DNA of 64,000 nt from assembly GCF_900107765.1 (NCBI RefSeq), contig NZ_FNQY01000005.1, positions 1-64,000 of the forward strand. Direction: 5' to 3'. The stretch is from Arachidicoccus rhizosphaerae. GTDB taxonomy: Bacteria; Bacteroidota; Bacteroidia; Chitinophagales; Chitinophagaceae. Numbering within the stretch: position 1 is the stretch's first letter; every line of letters starts with the position of its first letter. This document shows positions 17,176 to 25,948 of the stretch, piece after piece. A program made the position numbers and the translations under genes. The notes under the pieces were generated by a model. It did not search any database and was not told the origin of the DNA. It was given only the letters and a program-made list of their open reading frames with translations.

Positions 17176-18336
17176 ATGCCTTATTACCACCAAGCAGGCA
17201 AGATTCCGCCAAAAAGACATACCCAGTTCCGCAAACCGGATGGGAGCCTATTTGCGGAAGAGCTCGTTTCAACAGAAGGGTTTTCCAGTGTATATTCCCT
17301 GGTTTACCATACCCATCCGCCAACCTTAGTCAAAAAACTGGGAGAAGCCTATGACATTAGTCCTAAAATTGCCAGGGCCCGTCATTTAAAACATACCAGT
17401 CTGAAAGGGTTTAATATAAAACCTGAAAAAGACTATATGGACAGCAGAAAGCCGGTTCTGGTCAATGAAGATTTACAGATTATACTGGCAGCTCCTGAAA
17501 ATTCCATGGAAGACTATTTTTTCAAAAACAGCCAGGCAGATGAACTCATCTTTGTACATCGCGGTACGGGTAAACTTAAAACAGGTTACGGAGATATTTC
17601 CTTCGGATACGGCGATTACCTCGTCATACCCAGGGGGACCATTTATCAGATGCATTTTGACACGGCGGATAACCGGCTGTTCATCATAGAAAGCTTCAGC
17701 CCCCTTCATATACCGGGCAAATATCTGAACAAAGCAGGGCAATTAATGGAACATGCCCCTTATTGTGAAAGAGATATCCGCATCCCTGAAAATCTGACGA
17801 CTAATGACCAAACCGGTGACTTTAAAATCCTCATTAAAAAACAAGGTTTGATCTATCCTTATATTTACGGCACACATCCCTTTGATTATATCGGATGGGA
17901 CGGTTGCCATTATCCCTGGGCCTTTTCCATTCATGACTTTGAGCCTATTACCGGAAGATTACATCAGCCACCACCTGTTCATCAAACCTTTGAAGGCCAC
18001 AACTTTGTCGTCTGCTCCTTTGTGCCGAGAAAATATGACTATCATCCATTATCCATTCCGGCACCCTACAACCATTCTAACGTAGACAGCGACGAGGTAC
18101 TCTATTATGTTGACGGAGACTTTATGAGTCGCAAGAGCGTTGAAAAAGGACAAATCACGCTGCATCCGGGGGGTATTCCACATGGACCTCACCCAGGTAC
18201 CGTGGAAAAATCCATTGGCAAAGAAAGTACCGAAGAACTAGCCGTCATGATTGACCCGTTTCGTCCCTTGCAACTAACCGAATATGCGATTGATATTGAG
18301 GACCCGGACTATTATAAAAGCTGGCAGTCCGAATAA
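17176..18336 (+). CDS. hmgA: Homogentisate 1,2-dioxygenase
   Basis: Opens the aromatic ring of homogentisate with O2 and Fe(II) to give maleylacetoacetate. The cupin-type sequence shows DELIFVHRGTGKLKTGYGDISFGYGDYLVIPRGTIY (N-terminal cupin). The C-terminal block has HSNVDSDEVLYYVDGDF, where His and Glu are the expected iron ligands, and GGIPHGPHPG with the third ligand. At 386 residues it is shorter than the roughly 430-440-residue human/Pseudomonas form, as usual in Bacteroidota. hppD follows 55 bp later. Confidence 0.95.
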   Translation: MPYYHQAGKIPPKRHTQFRKPDGSLFAEELVSTEGFSSVYSLVYHTHPPTLVKKLGEAYDISPKIARARHLKHTSLKGFNIKPEKDYMDSRKPVLVNEDLQIILAAPENSMEDYFFKNSQADELIFVHRGTGKLKTGYGDISFGYGDYLVIPRGTIYQMHFDTADNRLFIIESFSPLHIPGKYLNKAGQLMEHAPYCERDIRIPENLTTNDQTGDFKILIKKQGLIYPYIYGTHPFDYIGWDGCHYPWAFSIHDFEPITGRLHQPPPVHQTFEGHNFVVCSFVPRKYDYHPLSIPAPYNHSNVDSDEVLYYVDGDFMSRKSVEKGQITLHPGGIPHGPHPGTVEKSIGKESTEELAVMIDPFRPLQLTEYAIDIEDPDYYKSWQSE

Positions 18337-18391
18337 TCAAATTATAGAAGCTTCTAAAAAATACTGATCACATCTAACTATTAATTATAAA

Positions 18392-19552
18392 ATGACTAGT
18401 ACAGACACAAAAACAACGAAACCTGAGGCCAAGACCTTTCAGGAGAAAATCGCCCAGGCAGACAACTTTTTGCCCATCAACGGCACTGATTATATTGAGT
18501 TTTATGTGGGCAACGCCAAACAGACAGCCCATTATTATCAGACCGCTTTTGGTTTTCAACCCGTGGCTTATAGCGGGCCCGAAACAGGGGTTCGGGAGTA
18601 TGCTTCTTATGTTTTACAGCAAGGAAAAATCAGGCTGGTGCTGACCACGGCCTTACATTCTGATTCGGAAATAGCTGAGCATGTCAAAAAACATGGTGAC
18701 GGAGTCAAAATCCTTGCACTGTGGGTAGATGATGCCAGGTCCGCATTTGAACAGACGATAAAACGAGGCGCAAAACCATATTTACCTCCCGAGAAATTAA
18801 CGGACAAAGAGGGAGAAGTCTGGCGCTCCGGTATTTATACTTATGGCGAAACCGTCCATATGTTTATTGAGCGGAAAAACTATCAGGGTGCCTTTCTGCC
18901 CGGATATGTCAAATGGTCGCCGGCTTACAGACCGGAGCCAGTAGGCCTTCTCTATGTAGACCACTGCGTAGGTAATGTCGGCTGGAACCGGATGCTGCCT
19001 ACCGTAAAATGGTATGAGGATGTCATGGGTTTTGTCAATATCCTTTCTTTTGACGACAAGCAGATCAATACAGAATATTCTGCCCTGATGAGCAAGGTGA
19101 TGAGTAACGGGAACGGCTATGCTAAATTTCCGATCAACGAGCCTGCAGAAGGACCCAGGAAATCTCAGATCGAAGAATACCTCGAATTTTATGAAGGGGA
19201 AGGCGTACAACATATAGCAGTAGCTACACATGATATCGTATCCACCGTCCGTGCCCTGCAGGCCAGGGGCGTGGAGTTTCTACAGGCACCTCCGGCCGCC
19301 TATTATGAGGACCTGACTGCAAGAGTGGGTGAAATCCAGGAAGACATCGCTCCTTTACAGCAACTTGGCATACTGGTCGATAGCGATGAAGAAGGTTATC
19401 TGCTGCAAATTTTCACCAAACCTGTTGAGGATCGTCCGACTTTGTTTTTTGAAATTATTCAGCGCAGAGGAGCACAGAGTTTTGGTGCAGGTAATTTCAA
19501 GGCACTATTTGAGGCCATAGAAAAAGAGCAGGCCAAAAGAGGGAATCTCTAA
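18392..19552 (+). CDS. hppD: 4-hydroxyphenylpyruvate dioxygenase
   Basis: Converts 4-hydroxyphenylpyruvate to homogentisate, feeding HmgA. It has two VOC domains: an N-terminal one starting at DYIEFYVGNAKQTAHYYQTAFGF and a C-terminal catalytic one. The Fe(II) ligands are visible as His in VDHCVGNVGWN, His in GVQHIAVATHDI and Glu in TLFFEIIQRRG, the last with the conserved C-terminal GAGNFKALFEAIE gate helix. Length (386) is typical. It is probably co-transcribed with hmgA; the shared terminator follows at 19570. Confidence 0.97.
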   Translation: MTSTDTKTTKPEAKTFQEKIAQADNFLPINGTDYIEFYVGNAKQTAHYYQTAFGFQPVAYSGPETGVREYASYVLQQGKIRLVLTTALHSDSEIAEHVKKHGDGVKILALWVDDARSAFEQTIKRGAKPYLPPEKLTDKEGEVWRSGIYTYGETVHMFIERKNYQGAFLPGYVKWSPAYRPEPVGLLYVDHCVGNVGWNRMLPTVKWYEDVMGFVNILSFDDKQINTEYSALMSKVMSNGNGYAKFPINEPAEGPRKSQIEEYLEFYEGEGVQHIAVATHDIVSTVRALQARGVEFLQAPPAAYYEDLTARVGEIQEDIAPLQQLGILVDSDEEGYLLQIFTKPVEDRPTLFFEIIQRRGAQSFGAGNFKALFEAIEKEQAKRGNL

Positions 19553-19569
19553 AAAAACAACCTTAATTG

Positions 19570-19618
19570 AAAATCCCCAGCTAAAATCAACCAGAAGTTG
19601 AATTAGCCGGGGATTTTA
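19570..19618. terminator. Bidirectional terminator between hppD and the RND pump
   Basis: AAAATCCCCAGCTAA (19570-19584) pairs with TTAGCCGGGGATTTT (19604-19618) with one mismatch. A and T stretches on both sides serve the convergent hppD and RND transcripts. Confidence 0.75.
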
Positions 19619-19669
19619 TCTTCACCTTAAAACCATGCTTATTTTATGTTTGCTGCCGCAGTTTAACTG

Positions 19670-22600
19670 TTATTCGCGCAAATCCACTTTTATCTTTTTG
19701 CGTTTGGCAAGTTTGGCGATCAGCACAAACCATACTGGCACAATAAATATCGCCAGTGAGGTGGCGGCCACCATTCCTCCCATTACGGTCCAGCCTATCG
19801 TCTGTCTGGAAACAGATGCCGCACCGGTGGCAAAGGCCAAAGGCATTACCCCGAGTATAAAAGCCAGCGATGTCATCAGAATCGGTCTTAAACGAATCTG
19901 CACCGCGTGCAGGGTCGCCTCTACAATATCTCTTCCTTGCTGAACCCCCTCATTCGCAAATTCTACAATCAGGATCGCGTTTTTGGCCGCGAGTCCGATC
20001 AGGGTGATCATACCAATCTGAGCATAAATATTATTAGTCAGATTCGGTAAAAAATGCAGGGTCAACATAGAGCCGAATAAACCTACCGGTACGGCAAAGA
20101 GTACGGCAAACGGAACGCTCCAGCTTTCATAGAGTGCCGCCAGGAACAGGAATACGAATATAATGGAAGCTGAGAATACAAGAGCCGTACTTTGTCCGGC
20201 TTTGATTTCCTCTCTTGACATACCCGAGAATTCGTATCCATAACCTTCAGGCAGTACTTTATCCGCAACTTCTTTCAGTGCATCAATCGCCTGACCACTA
20301 CTGTAACCTGGTTTTGGTGCCCCTGAAATCTCAATTGAACGATAGATATTGAAGTGGGAGATAACCGCAGGTTGTTCAATTGTCTGTACAGAATCAATTA
20401 AAGAACCTAAAGGAATCATATTACCTACTGCATTTCTTACATAATAATCATTCAAGCTGGACGGTGTCGCTCTGAATGAACTGTCAGCCTGGGCCACGAC
20501 CCTGAAGTTACGGCCATAAAGGTTGAAGTCATTAATATAACTACTACCCAGAAGCGTTGACATCGTGCTATATACATCCGACACCTGAACACCCAATTTT
20601 CTGGCTTTATCTCTGTTCACATTGATCTGATAAGCCGGCGTCTTCGTATTAAAGAAGGTATAAGCCATGGCGATTTCCGGACGTTGGAACAGGGCGCCGA
20701 TGAACTGTTGGGCCACTTTCTCAAATTGCTGGATATTATCTGTGCTACCACGTTGTTGCAGCTCAAATGTGAAACCGGCAGTTGCACCCAGACCTGGGAT
20801 TGCAGGGGGGCCGATGGCCATTACGCTTGCTTCTTTAAACCCGGCACATTTTTGCTGAATTTCAGCCAACACACCATTTAAGCGATCTCTTTCACTGGTA
20901 CGTTCATCCCAGGGTTTCAGCCCCACAAACAAGGTACCGGAGTTAGATTTGAAAGAGAAGTTGGCAATATTTAACCCTGCAAGTCCACCGACAACATCAA
21001 CAGCCGGTACACTCTGAACAGAGTCCATGATCTGTTTAATCATCTCAATACTTCTGGTAGTTGAAGTACCTTCCGGCATCTGATAGGTTACGTATAAACG
21101 ACCTTCATCTTCCTGTGGAATAAACCCGGTAGGCTTCGTCTTGAACAGGAAAATAAGTGCTACTACCAGAACCACCAATAATCCAATAACCAAAGGTGTT
21201 TTCCGAATCCAATTACCGACTGCTCTGGTATAGGCAAGGCTTAGCTTTTCAAACCAGCGGTTAAACGCGGCAAAGAATTTATTAATACCTCTTGGGTTTT
21301 CAGATTTTTCCTTGTGCGGACGCAACAGCATTGAACAAAGAGCAGGTGTCAGAGACAGCGCCACAAAGGCAGAGATAATCACTGAAACCGCAATGGTGAT
21401 CGCGAATTGCTGGTACAGCTGACCGGAGATACCCGGGACAAAGCTAACGGGCACGAATACCGCAGCCAGAATAAGGGCTATCGCCACAACTGGTCCGGAG
21501 ATATCGTTCATGGCTTTTTTCGTGGCTTCCTTCGGTGATATTTTCTCACTATCTATATAGTGCTGTACCGCTTCCACGACCACAATGGCATCATCCACCA
21601 CAATCCCGATGGCCAGTACAAAAGCGAAAAGGGTCAGCGTATTAATTGTAAATCCAAGCGGTATAAAGAATATAAAAGTACCAATGAGGGAAACCGGAAT
21701 CGCCAGCAAAGGAATAATCGTTGCCCTGATGTTTTGCAGGAATAAGAATACCACCAGTACCACCAGAATCAATGCTTCAACAAAGGTGTGCAACACTTCA
21801 TTAATAGACACTTTTACCACGGTAGCAGTTTCATTAGGTACTGCAAAATCCACATCCTTAGGGAAGGATTTTTTCATGGTTGCCAGTGTCTTCATGATTC
21901 CATCATAGGTTTCCAGCACATTCGCGCCGGGGGCCTGATAGATCAGCATAAATGCTGCTTTATGACCATTTACAAACGGGTTCTTACTGTAATCAAAGTG
22001 CCCGAGTTCCACATTGGCCACTTCACCCAGTCTTACCAGTGAACCGGTGCTGGGATCCGCTCTCACAATGATATCCTTGAACTGTTCTACCGTATTCAGA
22101 CGGCTGTTTGTCAGTACAGAATATTCAAATGCCTGATCCTGTGGCTGTGGATTACCGCCTATGGTACCGGCTGCAACCTGCAGATTCTGTCCGCTGATCG
22201 CTGCAGTTACATCATCTGGCGTCAGATTCAGTGCAGCCAGTTTATTCGGGTTTAACCAAATACGCATACTAAAGTCATCCCCTACTGCAAACACATCCCC
22301 TACCCCGGGTACACGTAAAATCGCATCCTTCAGGTAAATATTGGCATAGTTACCTAAAAACTCCGAATTATGCGACCCTTGTGGTGAATATAGCGCAAGT
22401 ACCATCATCATATCCGGATTACGCTTTTTGGTCGTAAGTCCGATACGCTTAACGGCATCCGGCAGGGTTGGTTCGGCCACACTCACACGGTTTTGAACGT
22501 CAAGAGTGGCAATATCAATATCGGTTCCAATTTCAAAGTTTACTGTTATACTGGCCTGTCCGCTACTGGTACTGTTACTGGTCATATAAGTCATCCCAGG

Positions 22601-22819
22601 CGTACCATTTACCTGCGTTTCAATGGCCGTTGTGGTCGTCTGCTCAATCGTTTCCGCATCGGCACCGGTAAAGGTTCCGGATATTGACACCGTAGGCGGT
22701 GTAATACTTGGATATTGCGCAACAGGTAAGACAAATATCGAAATCAGCCCCACCAGCACGATCACAATGGATATTACAATCGCTGTGACCGGCCTTTTTA
22801 TAAAAGTATCTGCTATCAT
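19670..22819 (-). CDS. RND (HAE-1/AcrB type) inner-membrane efflux permease
   Basis: Proton-driven export of drugs or other hydrophobic compounds through a tripartite pump. At 1049 residues it has the AcrB architecture: a first TM helix, porter domain, a TM4 proton relay with paired Asp in LAIGIVVDDAIVVVEAV, a second porter domain, and a TM10 Lys in LIGLAAKNAILIVEFANE. It is the last gene of the TolC-HlyD-RND operon on the minus strand, 60 bp after the adaptor gene. Substrate specificity cannot be read from the sequence. Confidence 0.95.
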   Translation of the reverse strand: MIADTFIKRPVTAIVISIVIVLVGLISIFVLPVAQYPSITPPTVSISGTFTGADAETIEQTTTTAIETQVNGTPGMTYMTSNSTSSGQASITVNFEIGTDIDIATLDVQNRVSVAEPTLPDAVKRIGLTTKKRNPDMMMVLALYSPQGSHNSEFLGNYANIYLKDAILRVPGVGDVFAVGDDFSMRIWLNPNKLAALNLTPDDVTAAISGQNLQVAAGTIGGNPQPQDQAFEYSVLTNSRLNTVEQFKDIIVRADPSTGSLVRLGEVANVELGHFDYSKNPFVNGHKAAFMLIYQAPGANVLETYDGIMKTLATMKKSFPKDVDFAVPNETATVVKVSINEVLHTFVEALILVVLVVFLFLQNIRATIIPLLAIPVSLIGTFIFFIPLGFTINTLTLFAFVLAIGIVVDDAIVVVEAVQHYIDSEKISPKEATKKAMNDISGPVVAIALILAAVFVPVSFVPGISGQLYQQFAITIAVSVIISAFVALSLTPALCSMLLRPHKEKSENPRGINKFFAAFNRWFEKLSLAYTRAVGNWIRKTPLVIGLLVVLVVALIFLFKTKPTGFIPQEDEGRLYVTYQMPEGTSTTRSIEMIKQIMDSVQSVPAVDVVGGLAGLNIANFSFKSNSGTLFVGLKPWDERTSERDRLNGVLAEIQQKCAGFKEASVMAIGPPAIPGLGATAGFTFELQQRGSTDNIQQFEKVAQQFIGALFQRPEIAMAYTFFNTKTPAYQINVNRDKARKLGVQVSDVYSTMSTLLGSSYINDFNLYGRNFRVVAQADSSFRATPSSLNDYYVRNAVGNMIPLGSLIDSVQTIEQPAVISHFNIYRSIEISGAPKPGYSSGQAIDALKEVADKVLPEGYGYEFSGMSREEIKAGQSTALVFSASIIFVFLFLAALYESWSVPFAVLFAVPVGLFGSMLTLHFLPNLTNNIYAQIGMITLIGLAAKNAILIVEFANEGVQQGRDIVEATLHAVQIRLRPILMTSLAFILGVMPLAFATGAASVSRQTIGWTVMGGMVAATSLAIFIVPVWFVLIAKLAKRKKIKVDLRE

Positions 22820-22879
22820 TACTAATTTTTTTCTGCTCTAATTAAAATTTGGCTGTTGTATTAAAAGACTAGATACCGG

Positions 22880-24040
22880 CTATTTTGCTGCAGCCTGACC
22901 ACCGGCAGCTCCGGCAGCTTTAGGTGCACCAACCTGCACTTTGGCCCCTTCAGACAGTTTTTGTTGCCCTTCTGTAACAATTACCTGACCAGCTGTCAGA
23001 CCATCGGTAACAATGATATTGTCTCCTATTGGCTGACCCAGCTGAATCTTATTTTGTGTAACGGTACCACTGTCCGTTAAACGGTACACGTAATATTCCC
23101 CTAACTGTTCAACAATTGCTTTATGTGGAATCAGTAAAGAAGCTGAACCATTATCGGTTTTGACTTTCACGGCAGTAGTCATCCCGGCTTTCAGCATCCC
23201 TTTATCATTATTAAAAGATAAACGAACCTTGACAGTACCTGTCTGTGGATCCACTGCCCTGTCAATCAAATCAATGGTACCATATCCTGGATAGCTGTCT
23301 GCTCCGAAGGCTAAAGAAAAAATCTGATTTTTAACAGCAGTTCCCTGATTTTTCATTTTTTCAAAACTGTAAATCTGGTCTTGTGGCACATTAAAGTCTA
23401 CCGCCATTGGGTTATCCGTGGATATCTGGTTTAAAACCGTATTACCGGCAACCACAGAAGTTCCCACCCGTACGCCGGAGATACCTATGGTCCCGCTAAA
23501 GGGAGCATAAATCGTCGTAAATTTAGCATTGGCGCCTACTGCATTCAGGTTGGCTTTAGCGGCCGCCACTTGTTTTTCTGCAGTCGCCAGTGCAGCGTCC
23601 GCATAATCGACCTGCTGTTTGGCGATGGCGTCCTGCTCATCTAACTGATGATATCTGGCTGCATCTTTCTGGGCTTTCACCAGTGCGGCTTTCTGAACTT
23701 CCAGTTCCGCTTTGGCATTCTGGACATTTGCATTATAAATTTGGGCATCAATGGTATATAATTTCTGTCCCTGAGAGACATGCTGACCGTCTTTAAAATA
23801 GATTCCGGTAACATAACCGCTTACCTGTGACAATATGGTCACTTCTTTTAATGCAGTAACGGTACCTGGATATTGTACATAATAAACAGCGGCTCCCGTC
23901 TGAACGGTATCCACACCAACGGCTACTGCAGGGGCTGCACCCTGGCCAGCCATAGCGGCTTGTTTATTGGAAGATTTACAGGAAACCGCCAGTGTCAGTA
24001 TGGCTGTACCGGCAATGATGGAGAGTTTTGTAAAAGACAT
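22880..24040 (-). CDS. RND efflux periplasmic adaptor (membrane fusion lipoprotein)
   Basis: Links the permease to the outer-membrane channel. The 386-residue protein has a lipobox LAVSC near residue 21 and a barrel-sandwich hybrid domain (VSGYVTGIYFKDGQHVSQGQKLYTID). A coiled-coil hairpin rich in Ala/Lys/Gln follows, then the second lipoyl half (FTTIYAPFSGTIGISGVRVGTSV) and beta-barrel and membrane-proximal domains. The C-terminus ends in an Ala/Gly-rich tail. It lies between the TolC-like gene (33 bp) and the permease gene. Confidence 0.93.
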   Translation of the reverse strand: MSFTKLSIIAGTAILTLAVSCKSSNKQAAMAGQGAAPAVAVGVDTVQTGAAVYYVQYPGTVTALKEVTILSQVSGYVTGIYFKDGQHVSQGQKLYTIDAQIYNANVQNAKAELEVQKAALVKAQKDAARYHQLDEQDAIAKQQVDYADAALATAEKQVAAAKANLNAVGANAKFTTIYAPFSGTIGISGVRVGTSVVAGNTVLNQISTDNPMAVDFNVPQDQIYSFEKMKNQGTAVKNQIFSLAFGADSYPGYGTIDLIDRAVDPQTGTVKVRLSFNNDKGMLKAGMTTAVKVKTDNGSASLLIPHKAIVEQLGEYYVYRLTDSGTVTQNKIQLGQPIGDNIIVTDGLTAGQVIVTEGQQKLSEGAKVQVGAPKAAGAAGGQAAAK

Positions 24041-24073
24041 CTTATGATGGGTTTAATAGTTTTAGAATGGAAA

Positions 24074-25384
24074 TTAATATTTGATCTGACCTAATGCCTG
24101 CTCAACATCGAGCTTATCACTTAATAACTGGTATAATGCATTAGAATAATTTACCTGCGCACTACGTAAATCCGTTTCTGCCGTGATAACATCCAGATAG
24201 ATTTTCACACCTGCTTTATATTGTAATGTAATGGTGTTATATACTTCTTTGGCCAGGTCCACGTTTTCCTTTAATGCCAGATAGGTACTTAAATCGCTTT
24301 TATATACAGCCATCGCTGAAGTCAGTTGCGTATTGGCCGAGTTCAGAAAATTCTCCTTATTGAGTTTCACTAAATCAATCTGCAGATTTGCCTGCCGGAT
24401 ATTTTCTTTTCTTTTGCCTCCCTGAAAGATAGGCACCCCTAACTGTAGCCCGAAATATGAATTGGGATAATTGGTATTATACAATTTACCAAAATCCTGA
24501 TTCATATAACTCAGGTTGTAATTAGCAAAAGCAGAAAGCGTAGGAATAAAGCTCCATTTTTCGTACTTCAGGTTAGCGAATTGTAACTGCTGCTGCGTTT
24601 CCAGTTGTTGATACTCTATACGGTTTTTAAAATCTACCGTTTGCGTCGTATCAATCATCGCTAAATTTTCAAGTTCAGCACTGTCGGTATGTAAGCTTAA
24701 TTGCTGATCGGCCGGATAGCCCATTAATTCCTTTAAGTTAGCATATTTGGCTTTTAAAAGTTCTGAAGAACTTTTGCGTTGAGCAACTGCATTATTTAAA
24801 GAAATAGTTGCTCTTTTATAGTCGATATTATCAACAATGCCTCCTTTATACTGATTGGTAGCATCTCTGAGACTGGTTTTCAGACGAATAATATCTTCAT
24901 CCAGCACCTGGATCTGCTTTTCCGTTAATAATACATCATAAAAGGCCTTGCTTACATTCACGGCTACATCAATTTTAGTAGCTTCAATGTCCTGTTCAGC
25001 GCTTTTTTTCACAATGCCCTTTGTTGAGGAAGCTAATAGGGCATCTCTGTTAAAGATATTCTGGGTCAGACCAAACTGAACACCGGAATTGTTTCTCACC
25101 CCGGATTTGGTGGCTGAACCATTGAAAAGCGCAGTGGGCAATTGGAAATAATGCTGATACGAGGCATCCATGGAGATCTGAGGGTACCAATCCGCTAATT
25201 TACCCCTAATCTGGCTATTTGTAATCTCCTGATTAACATAGGACTGTTTGAGCAGTGGGTAATGTTCCATTGCATATTGAACACAACTTTCCACAGTAGC
25301 GCTATCAAGTGTGGCGGGCTGCTGTGCCTTTAGTTGCGTACTGAGCCCTGCCAGCAAACCTAAAAAACAAATGTATTTTCTCAT
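24074..25384 (-). CDS. TolC family outer-membrane efflux channel
   Basis: The outer-membrane exit duct of the pump. It has a signal peptide (MRKYICFLGLLAGLSTQLKAQ) and two repeated OEP domains of long amphipathic helices, e.g. DYKRATISLNNAVAQRKSSSELLKAKYANLKELMG and YLDVITAETDLRSAQVNYSNALYQLL. The 436 residues are usual. It is the first gene of its operon; the promoter and a palindromic operator lie about 170-230 bp upstream of the ATG, leaving a leader of roughly 190 nt. Confidence 0.93.
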   Translation of the reverse strand: MRKYICFLGLLAGLSTQLKAQQPATLDSATVESCVQYAMEHYPLLKQSYVNQEITNSQIRGKLADWYPQISMDASYQHYFQLPTALFNGSATKSGVRNNSGVQFGLTQNIFNRDALLASSTKGIVKKSAEQDIEATKIDVAVNVSKAFYDVLLTEKQIQVLDEDIIRLKTSLRDATNQYKGGIVDNIDYKRATISLNNAVAQRKSSSELLKAKYANLKELMGYPADQQLSLHTDSAELENLAMIDTTQTVDFKNRIEYQQLETQQQLQFANLKYEKWSFIPTLSAFANYNLSYMNQDFGKLYNTNYPNSYFGLQLGVPIFQGGKRKENIRQANLQIDLVKLNKENFLNSANTQLTSAMAVYKSDLSTYLALKENVDLAKEVYNTITLQYKAGVKIYLDVITAETDLRSAQVNYSNALYQLLSDKLDVEQALGQIKY

Positions 25385-25550
25385 TTATAAAAATTTCTGT
25401 TGCAAACACTGTTTATTACCTATCTGTAAAAACCGGAAAACGGATGAAATCCTTAAAATGCAAACCTACCTACATCGACTTACTCAAAATTAAGTTATTT
25501 GCACTGGTTTTTACCTCATAAATCCCCTTTGTTTAATGCTTTATCCCAAT

Positions 25551-25569
25551 AAACGTTTAAACAACGTTT
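25551..25569. promoter_or_regulatory. 19-bp palindromic operator of the first RND pump
   Basis: AAACGTT-TAAAC-AACGTTT: perfect 7-bp arms around a 5-bp spacer. It sits 11 bp downstream of the -7 box at 25580-25587, overlapping the expected start of transcription, which fits repression by a dimeric (for example TetR-type) regulator. No regulator gene is adjacent, so the repressor would act from elsewhere. Confidence 0.65.
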
Positions 25570-25579
25570 TTAGGAAAGG

Positions 25580-25611
25580 CAAAAGTAGTTTATCCCTCGA
25601 AAAAAATCAAA
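25580..25611 (-). promoter_or_regulatory. Promoter of the first RND pump operon
   Basis: On the minus strand TTTG (25611-25608), 20 bp spacing, then TACTTTTG (25587-25580): an exact match to the Bacteroidota housekeeping promoter. It drives the TolC-HlyD-RND operon. Confidence 0.8.
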
Positions 25612-25859
25612 CAACTGTTTAATTTTTGAATTACAAAAGCAGATTTTAACATATAATAGGCAAGTTTCAGGCTCCTAAGAAATGAATTTAAACACTTGCA
25701 TATCAGTATTTTATATTTTTCTTAAATCCCTCTGGCTTCGGTAAATATTTCGGTAAACGGCGAAAGGAAAATGGCCAAAATTCAGAATTCCGCCTTCCGA
25801 AAATGACATTTCAGGCAACTTTCAGACAGAATTTCTCGAATTTGCCGAGTAGTATAAAC

Positions 25860-25895
25860 GATAAAGGTCTGCTCTAGGTTAAGCAGACCTTTATC
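25860..25895. terminator. Hairpin terminator after the first DPP-IV-like gene
   Basis: GATAAAGGTCTGCT (25860-25873) pairs perfectly with AGCAGACCTTTATC (25882-25895) around an 8-nt loop, 53 bp past the stop of the minus-strand peptidase gene. The rest of the 25385-25948 gap holds the pump promoter and operator and nothing else recognised. Confidence 0.65.
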
Positions 25896-25948
25896 TCAAT
25901 AATATATTATTTTTCAAGTATTTATAAAATACTTATTTCCGCTGTTAA

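Noticed and set aside
25609-25620. AAACAACTGTTT as a second operator of the first pump
   Set aside because: Only 5-bp arms and overlap with the -33 element; AT-rich chance palindromes of this size are common.
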